The notes beneath the pieces were generated by a model, which made no database searches, was not told the DNA's origin, and saw only the letters and a list, made by a program, of their open reading frames with translations. A stretch of DNA of 64,000 bases from Plantago major (taxonomy: Eukaryota; Streptophyta; Magnoliopsida; Lamiales; Plantaginaceae). The stretch lies in assembly GCA_026545765.1 (NCBI GenBank), contig CM048843.1:1798001-1862000 (forward strand), read 5' to 3'. How positions within the stretch are numbered: position 1 is the first letter of the stretch; each line of letters begins with the position of its first letter. A program made the translations under genes and the position numbers. Shown here in pieces: positions 1 to 12,592 of this stretch.

Positions 1-3000
1 TATGCAACACGCTTTGAAATGAAATGTCTAAGTTTATTCCTGGTCCTTATATTGAATAAAATTACGGGTCTGCCCTTGATTTGTTCAGCATGTTGGGTAG
101 TATTTATTATGCTCCTAGAGGTTTAGCTTTTATACCTATTTATTCATTAATGAAAGTATAGGGCGAGGATTACCAAATTAGTTTCTACTCTACTGGGAGG
201 ACTAGTTCTTGTGAGTATGAGAGACTTTCTGGAAATAGAATAACTCCGCACTTTCCTTAGGTACATTAATTAAAATATAAACAAGACCTCTCTTCTTTGA
301 TTGGCTTAAGTAAATAATAATAAGACTAAACCTGTGTCATTCTTGGGATAATTATCTTCTTAGTGATCTCCCATTTATATACTCTATAGAGAAATATACG
401 GCCTTGTATTTGTCCTTACTTTAATTTTTTAACACGCATAATATTTTTGATTTTTAAAAGATTCCTTATAATGTCTAGCTTGTGTGACCAATATAAAAAT
501 AATGTATTACATATTACAGAAAGCTTTTCGCTATAAAAAGGAGTTTGCCGGGCAACAATTAAAGGGTTCCTTCTCTATGTCCACTATTCTATATTTTTCT
601 GAGTTAGAGTGTAAAGTAGCTCTCGGACCCTAATGTATGATTTCTTTAGCCAAGCTCCTTACTTAATAATTAAGATCCGTGTATTTTTTTTATTTATAGA
701 GAGAATACTCCCATTTCCCATTAATCCATATATTTCTTTTTTGGGCAGTAAACAACGAAAGGTCTGGTCAAATCTTGTATCATAAGGGCATCCACGAATT
801 ACTACTAACAGGGATGCTGAAATATCGAACCCTTACGTACAAATTAGATCCTTTACTTTAGTGAGTTCTATATACCACCGGTGGTGGTGGTTTGCGAGAT
901 CGAATAATATTCAATAATGGCTTTTCCTTTCATTTTTCAGCCCATAACCTTTGTTCTAACCTAGTAGATTTAATAAAAAATAATATAGGTTAAGCTTCGC
1001 TACATTCTATTCATTATATACTCAATCAAGAACACAATATCAAATTCAAAAAAAGTATAAATGCAAGAATGCCTTTAATAATTAATAATAATATAATGCC
1101 CTAAAGTACCAGTGCTCTACTGTCTTATTTTTCTAGGAAATTCTATTTTTCTGTTTTGCAAGGCCTCTTCTCTTATATTAACAAAACCAGAGTGTCCTCG
1201 TCAGGTCTTTTCTCATTTCTTCGAGGTTATTGGATTACCTGTAATTGCAGAATTCTTTCTATCTTTACTATGTTACTGACTTATTTATACTGATTAACTT
1301 AAACTAAGTTTGCACTTGCTTTGTGTTAATGGACCCAATTTATTTCGTGAAATTTATTGCTAACCCTTACACATTCAATCCTTAACAAAAGTTCACCCTA
1401 GAGAGAACACTGTAGACAAATCGTAGAAACGAGGAATGCGGTATAGTTTACTTTTACTTGTTTTTTATTTCATTAAATATCCACGCTTATTTAGTGGATT
1501 TCCTCTTCCGTGCTTTGTTATATTGCTTACCTTACGAACTCTGCCTATGTTTCTTGTATTTACTGATCTATATAAAATCTAACCATGTAACACTTGCCTA
1601 TCATTTTACTCTATCTAGCCAAATTCCTACAGAGTTCTGTTTTTGGGTTCTTTTTTTTTCTGTGGGTAACCCTTTCCTTTGTAGGTAAGTGTGTTTTTAA
1701 GCTTGTCAAGAACAATAAAAAAGGAGTACAGAGGAGTAAAGATAAGACAGAACCCAACAAGTTAAAAGAGGCGAGGCTTCGTGAAATTCTATAAGACACT
1801 TATTTCTTAAGTGGAAGATAATGACAATTGCTGCCAGTCCACTACTACTTATAAAGTTGTAATTGATGTTGTGGCAAATACTATTACGCTGCATCTTTTC
1901 CGAAGTTATTTTTTATAAGAGAACTTTCTTCCGTGGTATATGCATAGTACACAAAAAAAATAAGATAATATGAAAGCAAAAATCAGAGCGTATGGTGTCA
2001 ACTCTATAAGGAGAAGTTTATAGCTTCCAAGATAGAACATTTGGAGTAATTTTGGAGTATAATAGAGGTAATTTAAAGGGTACTTACTACCCGTAAGACT
2101 ATCCTATCGGGAATAAGTCGCCTTGAAATATTATGTTGAAATACAAGACGCACTTAGACCAAGCCTTTTTAAAAATATGCGGATGGTGTATTTGGTTCAG
2201 TTCAGTTATGGTGGATTTTTCTTCTGGTTGACTTAATATTTATATTATGCATGCCCCAGTTTCTTTTTTTTTTATAAGCTTTTATAAAAGTAAGAATGAT
2301 TCCTAGCACTTTATACAATTTTACAAATTGCCTTATAGTTGTTGAGTAGCCAGGTTTTCTTTACCAGATGATCTCAACCCCAAGTTGGAAGATATAGAAT
2401 CTATAGAATCAGAAGCGAAGTATCAAAGACTTGTTGTTTTCTACTAAGGAAAATTGATGGTACCTTTGTAGTACAGACAGCACTGGCATATATTTCAAAA
2501 AAAAAGTTCCTGTATTCCTCAACTTTTTTGGTTTGTCTTTATAATTTGACAGTTCATTCTTGGAAACAGATTACAGGTTGTGGACTATTCTTTTATTTAT
2601 CGATTTAAGTGTGTTGTTATTTCTCCGTCTATAATGTAGGCCCTTTAAGTTATAGTTAGTTCTATAGAATCCCTGAGCCTTTATTTTTGTTTTTATGCAT
2701 TTATTTGCCTTTTAGGTTTTGTTCAATAATGGATATTATTGCTTTTTATTTTTTTTGGTCTTTCTTGACGTTGATTCTTTCGCGCAAAAAGGTAGATTTT
2801 TTTCTGGCTTCTCTTCTAAATTAGTATAAGGAGTGAACCAGATTTCTTTTGATCTCTAATCTTATCTAATCTCCTTCCCACAGGTAAAATACTGGCTAAA
2901 ATTAGAGAGCAGCAATACAGACAGAAAGTCGGGGAACCTACGGTAGGTAGTAAGTAAGAATCGACGAAGATAAGGTATGGATAACAACTTTATAAGTAGT

Positions 3001-3519
3001 AGGACATATTATGTTTCTCTAAATTAAATAAATATCACACTGAAAAAACTGCAGAGTGGTGAAAAGTATGGGTTCGAAATACAAAGAAAATTTTTAGTCG
3101 CATATATTTTACAATCCCTGGAATTAGGTATTAGGGGCTGGACTCTTAAATTCTTAATTTTTGTGCCTTAACACTTATACAGTAATAGATTTAAAGGATT
3201 GCTCTTTTTTTTTTTTGTTGCATTTCTTACTGGATTCTCTTCTGACTAGGTGGGTTGTCTTTTTGGTTATACAAACTGTGTTATCTTACTATAATTTTGC
3301 TCTACAACAAAGGAACATGCACTTGTAACTTTCCGCGAGAGATTTGAGCTAGGTACCTGCAAATAGGATTTTCTTTCTTCAAGTAGTCAATCTTCTATAG
3401 CCAAGTTCCACTACATTGTTTTAGTTTACTTAACACTAACTAAATTGCATTAATTAAGGCTCAGTTTTAAGTTTAGTCTATTATTTAGTCTTTATTATTT
3501 ATTAATAATGTTATTTCTT

Positions 3520-3524
<5 letters not shown>
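1..3524. other. AT-rich DNA with no recognisable gene
   Basis: No conserved domain, splice-consistent exon chain, LTR, TIR or tRNA-like structure was recognised on either strand. Open frames are short (under about 80 codons), low in complexity and uncorrelated with splice sites. The stretch is AT-rich with many homopolymers and reads like old, decayed intergenic or transposon DNA. A decayed organellar insertion is possible but I could not support it. Confidence 0.5.
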
Positions 3525-3584
<60 letters not shown>

Positions 3585-3595
3585 ATATATATATA
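3525..3595. repeat. (AT)n microsatellite
   Basis: About 70 bp of almost pure AT dinucleotide, broken once near 3583. A similar (AT)n tract at 16957-17030 lies toward the opposite end of the Mutator-like block, so the two roughly bracket it. Confidence 0.95.
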
Positions 3596-4103
3596 GATTT
3601 TAATGCATTATTGTTATTATCTTTTTTATGTTTGATGTTATGATTTTAACTTATATTGTTATCGTTCTAAGTGACTATTTTTGTGCTTTTAAGTGATGAT
3701 TTTTAAAGTTTTGAAATATACAATTGTATGTGTTTTAAACTATTATGTTATGTTTTTCAAGTCTCTCTGTTATTGGTTCTAAGGTGTTATGGTGTGTTTG
3801 AAAGTGTTTATGTTATTGTTTTAAGTTTTGAAAGCAGCATTTGTATGTGTTTAAAATATTATGTTATGTTTTTAAGTGTTTTCTATTGTGGTTCTAAGGT
3901 TTTCTGTTGTCTTTTTAAGTGATCATGTTATTGGTTAAGTTTTTAGAGCAGTAATTGTATCTGTTGAAACTATCATATTATGTTTTGAAGTGTTTCTATT
4001 GTGGTTCTAAGTAATAATGTTGTGGTTCTAAGTGATGATGTTGTGGGTTTCATTTTTGTTAGTAGCAAATTGTGTGTAATTATTTTTTTTTTCCTTTTTG
4101 CAG

Positions 4104-5033
4104 TTTGTTTTTGTACTTCATGCGTCCGATCACTACACAGTGTATGTGGTGACTGGTGAATATGGAAGAGAATTCTGTGCAACACATGGATAACTTGAGA
4201 ATAATTGAAGAGAAGATTGCAATCGCTACTGAACGTGCCAACACATTGGTATGGAAATTGAAGTGCTTTATTTTTCTCACTCACATCATTAGTTGATATA
4301 ATTGTGTTTTTATTTTTTATTTGTTACTTTTTGCAGAAGTCCGCATTTTATAAGTTTCTTCAGAAGAAAGGACACAGTCGAGCAAAGGAGGTTGAATCCT
4401 TCATCTTCAATCATATCAAGATGCCTTTCGACTTGGTTGTAAATGATGGAAACAATGACTATGCATTGTATGTAATGCATGAGATGAAAGAATTTAGAGG
4501 AGCAGCATATGATTCCGATAGTTTGAATCAGGTATGTTTTTTTAAGTTGGTTTGCTTCTTTTTTTTGGTTTTAGTGATTGTTTTAAGCTTCAAGGTTTTT
4601 GTTTTAAGTGATTCCCTTATTGTTTTTAAGTGTTTGTTTTGTCTGTTTTTGGAGATGTTACTGATTTAATAGTGTAAGTTGTTGTTTTAAGTGTTTACGT
4701 TGTTGTTTTTAAGTACTTATATGATGAATTATTTATACTTAATTTTTGTTGCTTTTTCAGCTTTCTGGGCGTATTCTTTTTAGAGCAGAGATTGTGGCTA
4801 CTCTTGTTCTGGCTGACATCAACTCTAGTAGAGCATCTGTGTTGGATTTGGTTGAGTACTTTGACGTCAACAAACATGATATGATAAATGAATTGCTGGC
4901 TAAAGATGCTCAGAAAGAACAGGAAAATGTTGATGTTCCAGATGTAAAAACTGATCCGCGGGACGAAGCTGATCCGAAGGACAAAGCTGATAAACCAGTG
5001 GAAAAAGTTGAATCAAGGTCTTTGCCAGGCTAG
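4104..5033 (+). pseudogene. Ulp1-like (C48 cysteine protease) relic of a Mutator-like element
   Basis: Exon-like pieces are seen at about 4104-4251, 4337-4531 (acceptor TTGCAG, donor AG|GTATG, 65 codons) and 4761-5033 (acceptor TTTTTCAG). The first piece holds an H-Y-T-V-Y-V segment like the catalytic-His strand of Ulp1/SENP proteases, but hits a stop. The second holds N-D-Y-A-L-Y-V-M followed by a conserved M-x-x-F. In the family this is D-C-G-x-Y-V-M, so the nucleophile Cys is Tyr. The third continues with helical sequence and an acidic Lys/Asp-rich tail. Ulp1-type genes are known cargo of plant Mutator-like elements, and the gene lies convergent to a MULE/FAR1-type transposase pseudogene, which fits. 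A captured host gene fragment is the alternative. Confidence 0.5.
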
Positions 5034-5590
5034 AGTAGCTTTGGAGAAGAAGGCAAAACAAAAGTGAAGAAAAGGCGGTCATAAAAAGCTCTTGAAAGGA
5101 AAAAACAGGAGAAAGAAAAGGAGAAGCTAGAGAAAGAGAAGGAAAAACAGGCTAAAGAAATTGGAAAGAGGACGAAGAAGCAGCATGATTCACACGGATC
5201 TTGATAAGGACGACTGATTGACAAGAAGTTGGGGGCCTTGAAAATTAAGTTGAAGAAGTAGTATGCGATTTGGAAATCAGACAAGTACATTGTTTATGTT
5301 TTTAAGTGGTTTGTAGATTGTTTTAGTATGGTTTATTACATGTTTAAGAAGTAGTTGTTGGGTTTGAACAACTTGTGTTTTCTAATATGTTGTGAACAAG
5401 TTTAAGTAGAAGTTTTAATGTAATTTGTGTTTTTTAAGTGTTTACATTTGTGTTTTTTGTTTGATCTTTGATATTTTTTAGGAATTAGTTTGTTGTTTTT
5501 AAAGATTTTTTGGTTGCTTGTGTTTGAATATTTTTTTGTGATAGGTTTTAAGTTGATATATATTATTTTTAACATGTTTTGTTATAGTTT

Positions 5591-5985
5591 TAAGTTACGT
5601 CATTGTTTTTTTTAAGATAGTTTATTATATTTTTTAAAGCGACAATGATAATACCCATATAAGATACAATCTAAATTAATGAATTCACAAGTAATCAAAC
5701 TTTGTCTTTTTTTCTTGTTAGTTTTAAGTTGATTCATTGTGTTTTTAAGATGGTTTATTGTAGTTTTTAAGCGACAATGAAAATACTCTTATAAAATACA
5801 AACTAAATTAATGAATTCAGAAGTAAACAAACTTTGTCTTTTTTTTCTTGTTAGTTTTAAGTTGATTCATTGTGTTTCTAAGATGGTTTATTGTTGTTTT
5901 TAAGCGGCAATGAAAATACTCTTATAAGAAACAAACTAAAATGATGAAATCACAATTAAACAAGTCTATTATATTTCATTAAAAC
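5591..5985. repeat. Threefold tandem repeat, unit about 132 bp
   Basis: Three imperfect copies can be aligned from the GCGACAATGA/GCGGCAATGA landmark at 5639, 5771 and 5904. Each copy carries TTTTAAGTTGATTCATTG and a T-rich tract. The array lies between the 3' end of the Ulp1-like relic and the 3' end of the FAR1-like pseudogene. It uses the same GTTTTTAAG vocabulary as the rest of the block. Confidence 0.85.
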
Positions 5986-6798
5986 AGCAATAATCAAGTG
6001 CAAACATGATAAATCAGTCATTACATGATTGTAAATTTCAGAGATTCTGATGTCTTTCAAATAACTATTACTAAAGCATAAAGTATCATATGAGACGCTC
6101 ATTTGGTGTGTCTGATGCAAACGCAAACTTCTCTTTTGAAATTTGCTTCTTTCTGTTGAATTTGCTTGTGAACTTTGGCTTCCTTCGTTTTGTATTTGCA
6201 CGGATTGGATCCAAAAGAAGTTGAGGTTGGTTTGATGCTTGAGATACGGTATTCGTTTGAGTGTTTGTGCTTGTTGCTTCAATACTATCTGTCCGAGTGC
6301 TTGTGCCTGGGGCTTGAATTGATAGTACGAACTTGACTTGTATTAGATCCCGGTTGAATCCGTCTTCAATTATCCTGTTGAAAATACAAATTCAGTTGTC
6401 ATTAAAACCATATCATCTTAGATTAAAGCCAGGTCTAACATGCTTAAATCAATAACTGTAATGTTTTTTTAAACACATATAAATTACTAAAACACAAACG
6501 AATAAGTTTTAAACACAAACTAACATGTTTAAAACTTACTGACCTCCTTGCATCATGATTGCTTGAGCACGATGTCAGCAAATCGTAGAATTTTCTTGAC
6601 ATTAGTTGACGCCATGGTAGTGCTTCATCAGATTCTTTGTACACAATGTTTCCACCTTGGTAGACCTTATTCCATTCAGGTTGCTTGATCCCTTTTGCCC
6701 ACCTCTTGTTGATGTATTTCTCAGGTATCTTTTTTTACATTGTGATGTGTTAGAACCTTAATGGCATGGAAGCATAACCAACCAAGTGCTGAGTATTG

Positions 6799-7798
6799 TG
6801 TTAGAATTTTAGCACTAATGAGGCTAGTCCATGACTTTGTACCTCAACCAAAGGGACCCCACACGTTTGAAATGATGTTTCATTAAACGTGTATAATCTA
6901 CTATGGTAGTAGAAGACACTTGAGAAAGAATTACTAAAATTCATTGAAAGGTGAAAGAGTTATTGAAGCTCAAAGTGTGTTGGTTGATGCATTGAATATG
7001 GAATGCCAAGAGTTGGAATGGGAAAAGTCCCACATGGCTAAAATTGAGGAAGAAGAAACTACTTATTAGTCCAAGGCTTGGGTTAAGTGATTGGGCCCTT
7101 AGGGCACCCATGCTTTTGGAAGGGGGGAGGAGCTAGATGCTCTACACACGCCACCAGCTCCGCCAGAGGCCCGACCTCGGGCCGTGGGCTCGTGGGTCGT
7201 GGGTTCGCGGGTCGCGGTCTAGAGTTGATTATTATCGTTTTGGGCCAGAAATATTTTGTGTTTGGTTAAGCCCAATAAGATAATCGGTTAAGTCTGAAAC
7301 CAGCCCATCGGTCGAGTCCGGTTGGTCTGAGCAAACGGTTGTGTCCGTTCGGTTTAATTTGAGCGAATGCGACCATTCGCCAAAGGATGTATCGAACGAA
7401 AATTCCAATGATGTGTCTTTCAATTTTTTGTTCTGCAGGACCTTCTTCTGCGAAAGGATACATCTATTCAGACTGCAACTCTTCAATATTATAAATAGCC
7501 CCCCCTAGAATCGATTTCAAAAAACAGAAATCCATTCTTCTTCCTTCTCTTAAACTACTCTCTCTAAAGCCAGAAAAACCTTTATTGTTTTCGTTCAGAG
7601 TCAAGTTCGAGTGCTAGAACTTTGATTCACTTACTGCTGTTCTATCTTGGGAGACTATTTGTCAAGTAAACCGTTAGCACCAGAGCGGGGCAAATACAGT
7701 CTTAAGGAATAAGGCCCAGCCTTTGCTCAGCAGTCTAATCCTATTCCTTACCCACTCCGTTCTATCCTCATACACTACCGCAAAACAAATTCACAACA
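6799..7798 (+). repeat. 5' LTR of the Copia element
   Basis: Matches 12593-13624 over its whole length. A TATA box (TATAAATA) at 7490-7497 would put the transcript start near 7520-7530, giving a U3 of roughly 720 bp. The U5 part contains 7692-7706, which is exactly complementary to the first bases after the LTR. Confidence 0.95.
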
Positions 7799-7831
7799 TC
7801 TTAAGACTGTATTTTTGCCAGTGTATTGAAG
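7799..7831 (+). promoter_or_regulatory. Atypical primer-binding/leader segment of the Copia element
   Basis: Only about 33 bases separate the 5' LTR from the gag ATG at 7832. No TGG-start initiator-tRNA site is present. Instead 7800-7814 is the perfect 15-base reverse complement of 7692-7706 in the LTR. Whether it is a primer site, a structured leader or both cannot be decided from sequence. Confidence 0.55.
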
Positions 7832-10800
7832 ATGTCTGCCAACGGAGTTGCTGTTGACGTTCCTGCTCCCCGAATCAATGTTGCCAACCACGGGAGAAAC
7901 CAGAGAAGTTCACGGGGGAACTTCAAACAAGGAACAGAAGATGAGGTTCTACTTGACAACCATTGGGTTCGAAAGTTACCTTACTGCTGAAACTCCTGCT
8001 CCACCCACTCTGCAGGAGATTGATCAGGCCGCCATGTCTCCAGAGGAGAAGAAGGCTGCTAAGAAGACAACAAGCGGAAACAACTGTCCTATGATGCTTG
8101 GATCCATGCAGTTTCATGTAAGAACTACATCCTTAATTGTCTTTCGATGTTCTCTACATCGCTTTCGGTTCAAGCACCACAAAGGAGTCAGGAGCAATCG
8201 ACGAAAATCTTTGCACGGGATGCGGTGCAAAGAAGTTCATTGTGGGGAAATTTTTGAACTTCAGAATGAATGACTCGAAGTCCGTGATGAGTCAGGTTCT
8301 GGAGTATCAAATGATTCTCCATGATTTGGAACAGGAGGGCATGAAGCCTAATGAGTCATTTCTAGTCGCTTCACTGATTGAGAAACTGCCGCCATCATGG
8401 AACGAGTTCATGAGTTATCTCAAATTGAAGACCAAGGAAATGGGACTTGAGGAGTTGATCATCAAGCTTCAGATTCAGGAAGACAACCGCAAGGCTCTAG
8501 GCAAAGGGAAGCAGCAAGTTGAAGCAAAGGCTCACCTTGTCGATTCCAAGGGAAAGTCAAAGGGGAACTCAGAAGAAAGCAAGACGCGTGATGGGGACGT
8601 GAAGTCTCAAGGAATTCGAAACCAGACCTTCCAGAGGATCAAAGGAAACTGCTTCAATTGCGGAAAGCCAGGGCATATGAAGGCGGACTGTCACCAACTC
8701 AAGAAAGAGAAGGCCAATGTTGCAGAAACAAAGAATGACCCTATAGTGGAGGATTTGGTTAATTCCTTTGCTGCTGTGGTCTTGGAGGCAAACCTGGTTG
8801 AGAATCCGAAACAATGGTGGATTGATACGGTGCAACTCGGCACATTTGTTCTGACAGGGGTGCTTTCTCCACCTACTCCGGTGAAGGATAAGAAGTCTCA
8901 TGGGGAACGACGCTACATCCGAGGTGAAGGGAGTTAGCAAGGTGGTTCAAGATGACTTCCGGAAGGAGCTCATCTTGAGCAGTGATGCACGTTCGGATAT
9001 TCGCAAGAACTTGGTGTCCGGACCTCTGCTTGTTAGGGCAGGTTTTAAGATGACTTTCGAGTCCAGTCAGTTTGTAATGATGAAAAATGGTCAGTTTGTA
9101 GGAAAGGGCTACATGTGTGATGGGCTCTTCAAAATGTCTGTAATGTCTGTTGTACGCTCTTTTGCAAGCAATGAAAACAATGATTCTACTTACTTGATTG
9201 AGTCTTCTAATTTATGGCACCATAGATTAGGACATACAAACTACAATGCAATTCGAAAGTTAATTAAAACGAATCATTTGCCGTCCTTTGAAATCAATCC
9301 TCAAAGTAAATGCGAGGTTTGTGTGGAAGCAAAACTAACAAGGGCACCATTTCACTCAAGAATGTAACCACTCCTCTAGAATTAATTCACAGTGATTTGT
9401 GTGACTTAAAATTTGTGCAAACTAGAGGAGGGAAAAAGTACTTTGTTACTTTTATCGATGATTGCACTAGATATTGTTATGTTTATTTGCTAAGGAGTAA
9501 GGACGAAACCTTAGAAGCATTTAAACATTACAAAACTGAAGTTGAAAATCAACTTAGTACTCGAATTAAAGTAATTCGAAGTGATAGAGGTGGAGAATAT
9601 GCAGGACCACTTGAAGAATATTGCTCACAGTTTGGCATTATTCATCAAACCAACACTGCCCATATTCTCCTCAATCTAATGGTGTTCTTGACGCAAAAAT
9701 CGTACTCTAAAGGAGATGATGAATGACTATTACTAGATTCGGATTACCCCAATTTGTGGGGAGGCTATTCTCACGGCAACTACCATTCTTAATGTAATAC
9801 CGGAAAAATAGTGATATTACTCCATATGAACTGGAAAGGAAACAAGCCTCTTACAAACACTTGAAAGTGTGGGGTTGGCTAAGGTGGTAATACCAAAAGC
9901 AAGTAAAGATTGGACCAAAGACTGTAGATTGCATATTTATAGGATATGCAAACAACAGTAGCGCTTATCGCTTCCTAGTGCATAAGTCGCTGGTACCAGA
10001 CATCCATGAGGGCACTGTCATTGAATCAAGGAATGCAGAATTCTTTGAAGAAGTTTTTCCTAGAAAGGAAAAGATAGTCTCTCGTAAACGAGACTATGAT
10101 ACGACAATAGGGTCAAATGCGGTGATCCCTGTGGGGGGGCCTGTGGTGGTCCCTGTGGGGGGCCCTGTGGTGGTCCCTGTGGGGGACCCTGTGCGGGTCC
10201 CTGTGGGGGTCCCTGACCCAAGAGGCCCTAATGCAGAATTCGAAGGTGTACCTTCAGAAAATATTGCAGAACCTATAGGATCACCTCCTCTAGAGAATGC
10301 TACAGAGACAGAAGATTTACCACGGAGAATTCCACGTGTCAAGTCGCACATCAAGAGAACGTGGAGGTTCCTGATATCGAACCAAGGAGGAGTAAGCGGG
10401 CTAGGACTCAGAAAGACTTTGGTCCTGATTTTCTCACATACCTTGTGGAAAATGAGCCTAGAACTATCCAAGAGGCGATGTCTACTCCTGAAGCCCCCTT
10501 TTGGAAAGAGGCCATTGAAAGTGAAATGGACTCCATCCTGCAAAATCATACTTGGGAAGTGGTTGACCTTCCTCCGGGAAATAAGCCATTGGGTTGCAAG
10601 TGGATACTCAAACGCAAGTACAAAGCAGATGGAACCATTGATAAATACAAGGCTCGTCTAGTAGTCAAAGGCTATAGACAAAAGGAGGGACTTGATTACT
10701 TTGACACATATTCGCCTGTGTCTAGAATAACTTCCATTAGAGTATTCATAGCCGCCATTTGCCGCGTGGTTTGGAGATACACCAAATGGATGTTAAAACC

Positions 10801-11960
10801 GCTTTCCTAAATGGAGATTTGACGAGGAAATTTATATGGAACAACCTGAAGGGTATGTGGTTCCAGGACAAGAGAAGAAGGTCTGTCGTCTTGTCAAGTC
10901 ATTGTACGGACTCAAGCAAGCTCCTAAACAATGGCACGAAAAGTTTGACAACACGTTGCGATCAAAGGGATTTTCTATAAATGAGTGTGATAAGTGTGTC
11001 TATGTGAAGGGGAACGCTGAATCCTTTGTCATGATATGCTTATATGTAGACGACATGCTCATTACTGGAAGTAGCCTGGATTTGATCCTGAAAACAAAGC
11101 AAATGTTGAAACAACTTTTCGATATGAAAGACTTGGGTGTAGCAGATTTAATCTTAGGGATAAAATCTCTAAAACACCCGAGGGTTTGGTGCTTTCACAA
11201 TCTCATTATATTGAAGAGATGTTAAAGAGATATGAGGTCTTTGACCGTCAATGTGCAAGGACACCAATGTATCGAATCTTTGTGTTTGGACAAACACTTA
11301 GGTGATCCTGTAAACCAAACGCAATATGCTCGAGATAATTGGCGCTTGATGTACGTGATGAATCGCACTCGTCTGATATTGCTCATGCAACAACAAGTTG
11401 GCTAGATTTACGCGTAATCCGGAAAAGCTCACCGAAAGCTCTACTTCATCTATTGGGATACTTAAAGACCACAATAGACTATGGATTACACTATGGAAGA
11501 TATCCGCGTATTAGAAGGATACAAAGATGCAAACCGGATATCCGATAGTACAAACACCAAGTCTACCAAAGGTTACGATTTACCATTGGTGGCGGTCTTT
11601 GCTTCATGGAAGTCCTCTAAACAACGTGCATCGCCCGATCCACAATGGAATCGAATTTATAGCTTTGGACAAAGTGGAGAAGAAGCAGAATGGCTTCAGA
11701 ATTTTTAGAGGATGTCCTTGTTGGGATAAGCTGCGCTTTCGTGACAATTCAACGTGACGGTATGTCGGCATTAGGAAGGCGACAAACAATATGTATAATG
11801 GTAAGTCTAGACACACGTCAAGACATAAAACCATTAGGCGCTTGATCTCTCGGGAGTTATCACTATTGATTACGTGAAATCAAAGGATAACATTGCGGAT
11901 CCACTAACCAAAGCGCTACCGAGGGATCAAGTACCTTTGCTTGTCTAGGGAATGGGCTTA
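7832..11960 (+). pseudogene. Degenerate Copia gag-pol
   Basis: Fragments lie in several frames. A gag start is at 7832. The CCHC zinc knuckle (C-F-N-C-G-K-P-G-H-M-K-A-D-C) is at 8650-8691. A broken protease follows at about 8815, where W-W-I-D-T replaces the expected D-S/T-G-A active-site context. GAG-pre-integrase lies at about 9210-9330 with H-H-R-L-G-H and C-x-x-C. The integrase core lies at about 9370-9690 with the H-S-D and D-R-G-G-E-Y motifs. Reverse transcriptase runs about 10360-11220, with Y-V-D-D-M near 11043-11057. RNase H remnants and an A-D-P-L-T-K-like tail run to about 11960. At least six frameshifts or stops separate these, so no functional polyprotein is made from this copy. 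Confidence 0.9.
10120..10215 (+). repeat. G/C-rich in-frame minisatellite inside pol
   Basis: Short units of the type GGNCCTGTGGTGGTCCCTGT repeat four to five times between integrase and reverse transcriptase. They encode a Val-Pro-Val-Gly-Gly-Pro-type repeat. The reading frame is kept through it. Confidence 0.8.
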
Positions 11961-12592
11961 AGACCCACAAAATAAGGAAATTTACGGTGGCAACCCAATC
12001 ATCTTGTTGGAGATCCCAAGAATTTGATTCAATGGGACAACTAAAGCTGTAAAGGACCGATGGCGCCTCGTGAAGTTTTGTACTTCGAGGTAAGAGCACT
12101 TAGGAGTTACTAACTCCACTTGTGCCATTCCCGTGAAAGACATTTAAGTGCTCCTGCAGACCGGGCGGAGGATGAGTCACTAAAACTCTTAATGATCTCT
12201 GAAGAAGATTCTTAATCTCTTTAGCTTACGAGCAGAGCATTGGCAGGAATGCTCTTAGAACGAGATCACCTATTTGGGTGTGAAGTATGGGAGGCCGCTT
12301 CAAACGAGAACACCTATGAATCCGAAGCGATCAAGGCCTTTTAACGGATCGAGAAAAGGAACGAGGCAATAAGGAAAATTATTGTGTTGATATCATTGTC
12401 TTGGTTTACACTAAACGCCGACTGGTTCAAGGCATCACGTCCACCGGGTGGCAAGTAAATCCGATGGTATTCTACTAGGGACGATTCAATGTCACTGACA
12501 ATCGATCCCGATGCAATATGATTTTCCGCAGGAAATTCTAGGCTGGAGCACCACGTTGTGCTGTGAGCATCAATTCTCTTTCATGTGGGGAT

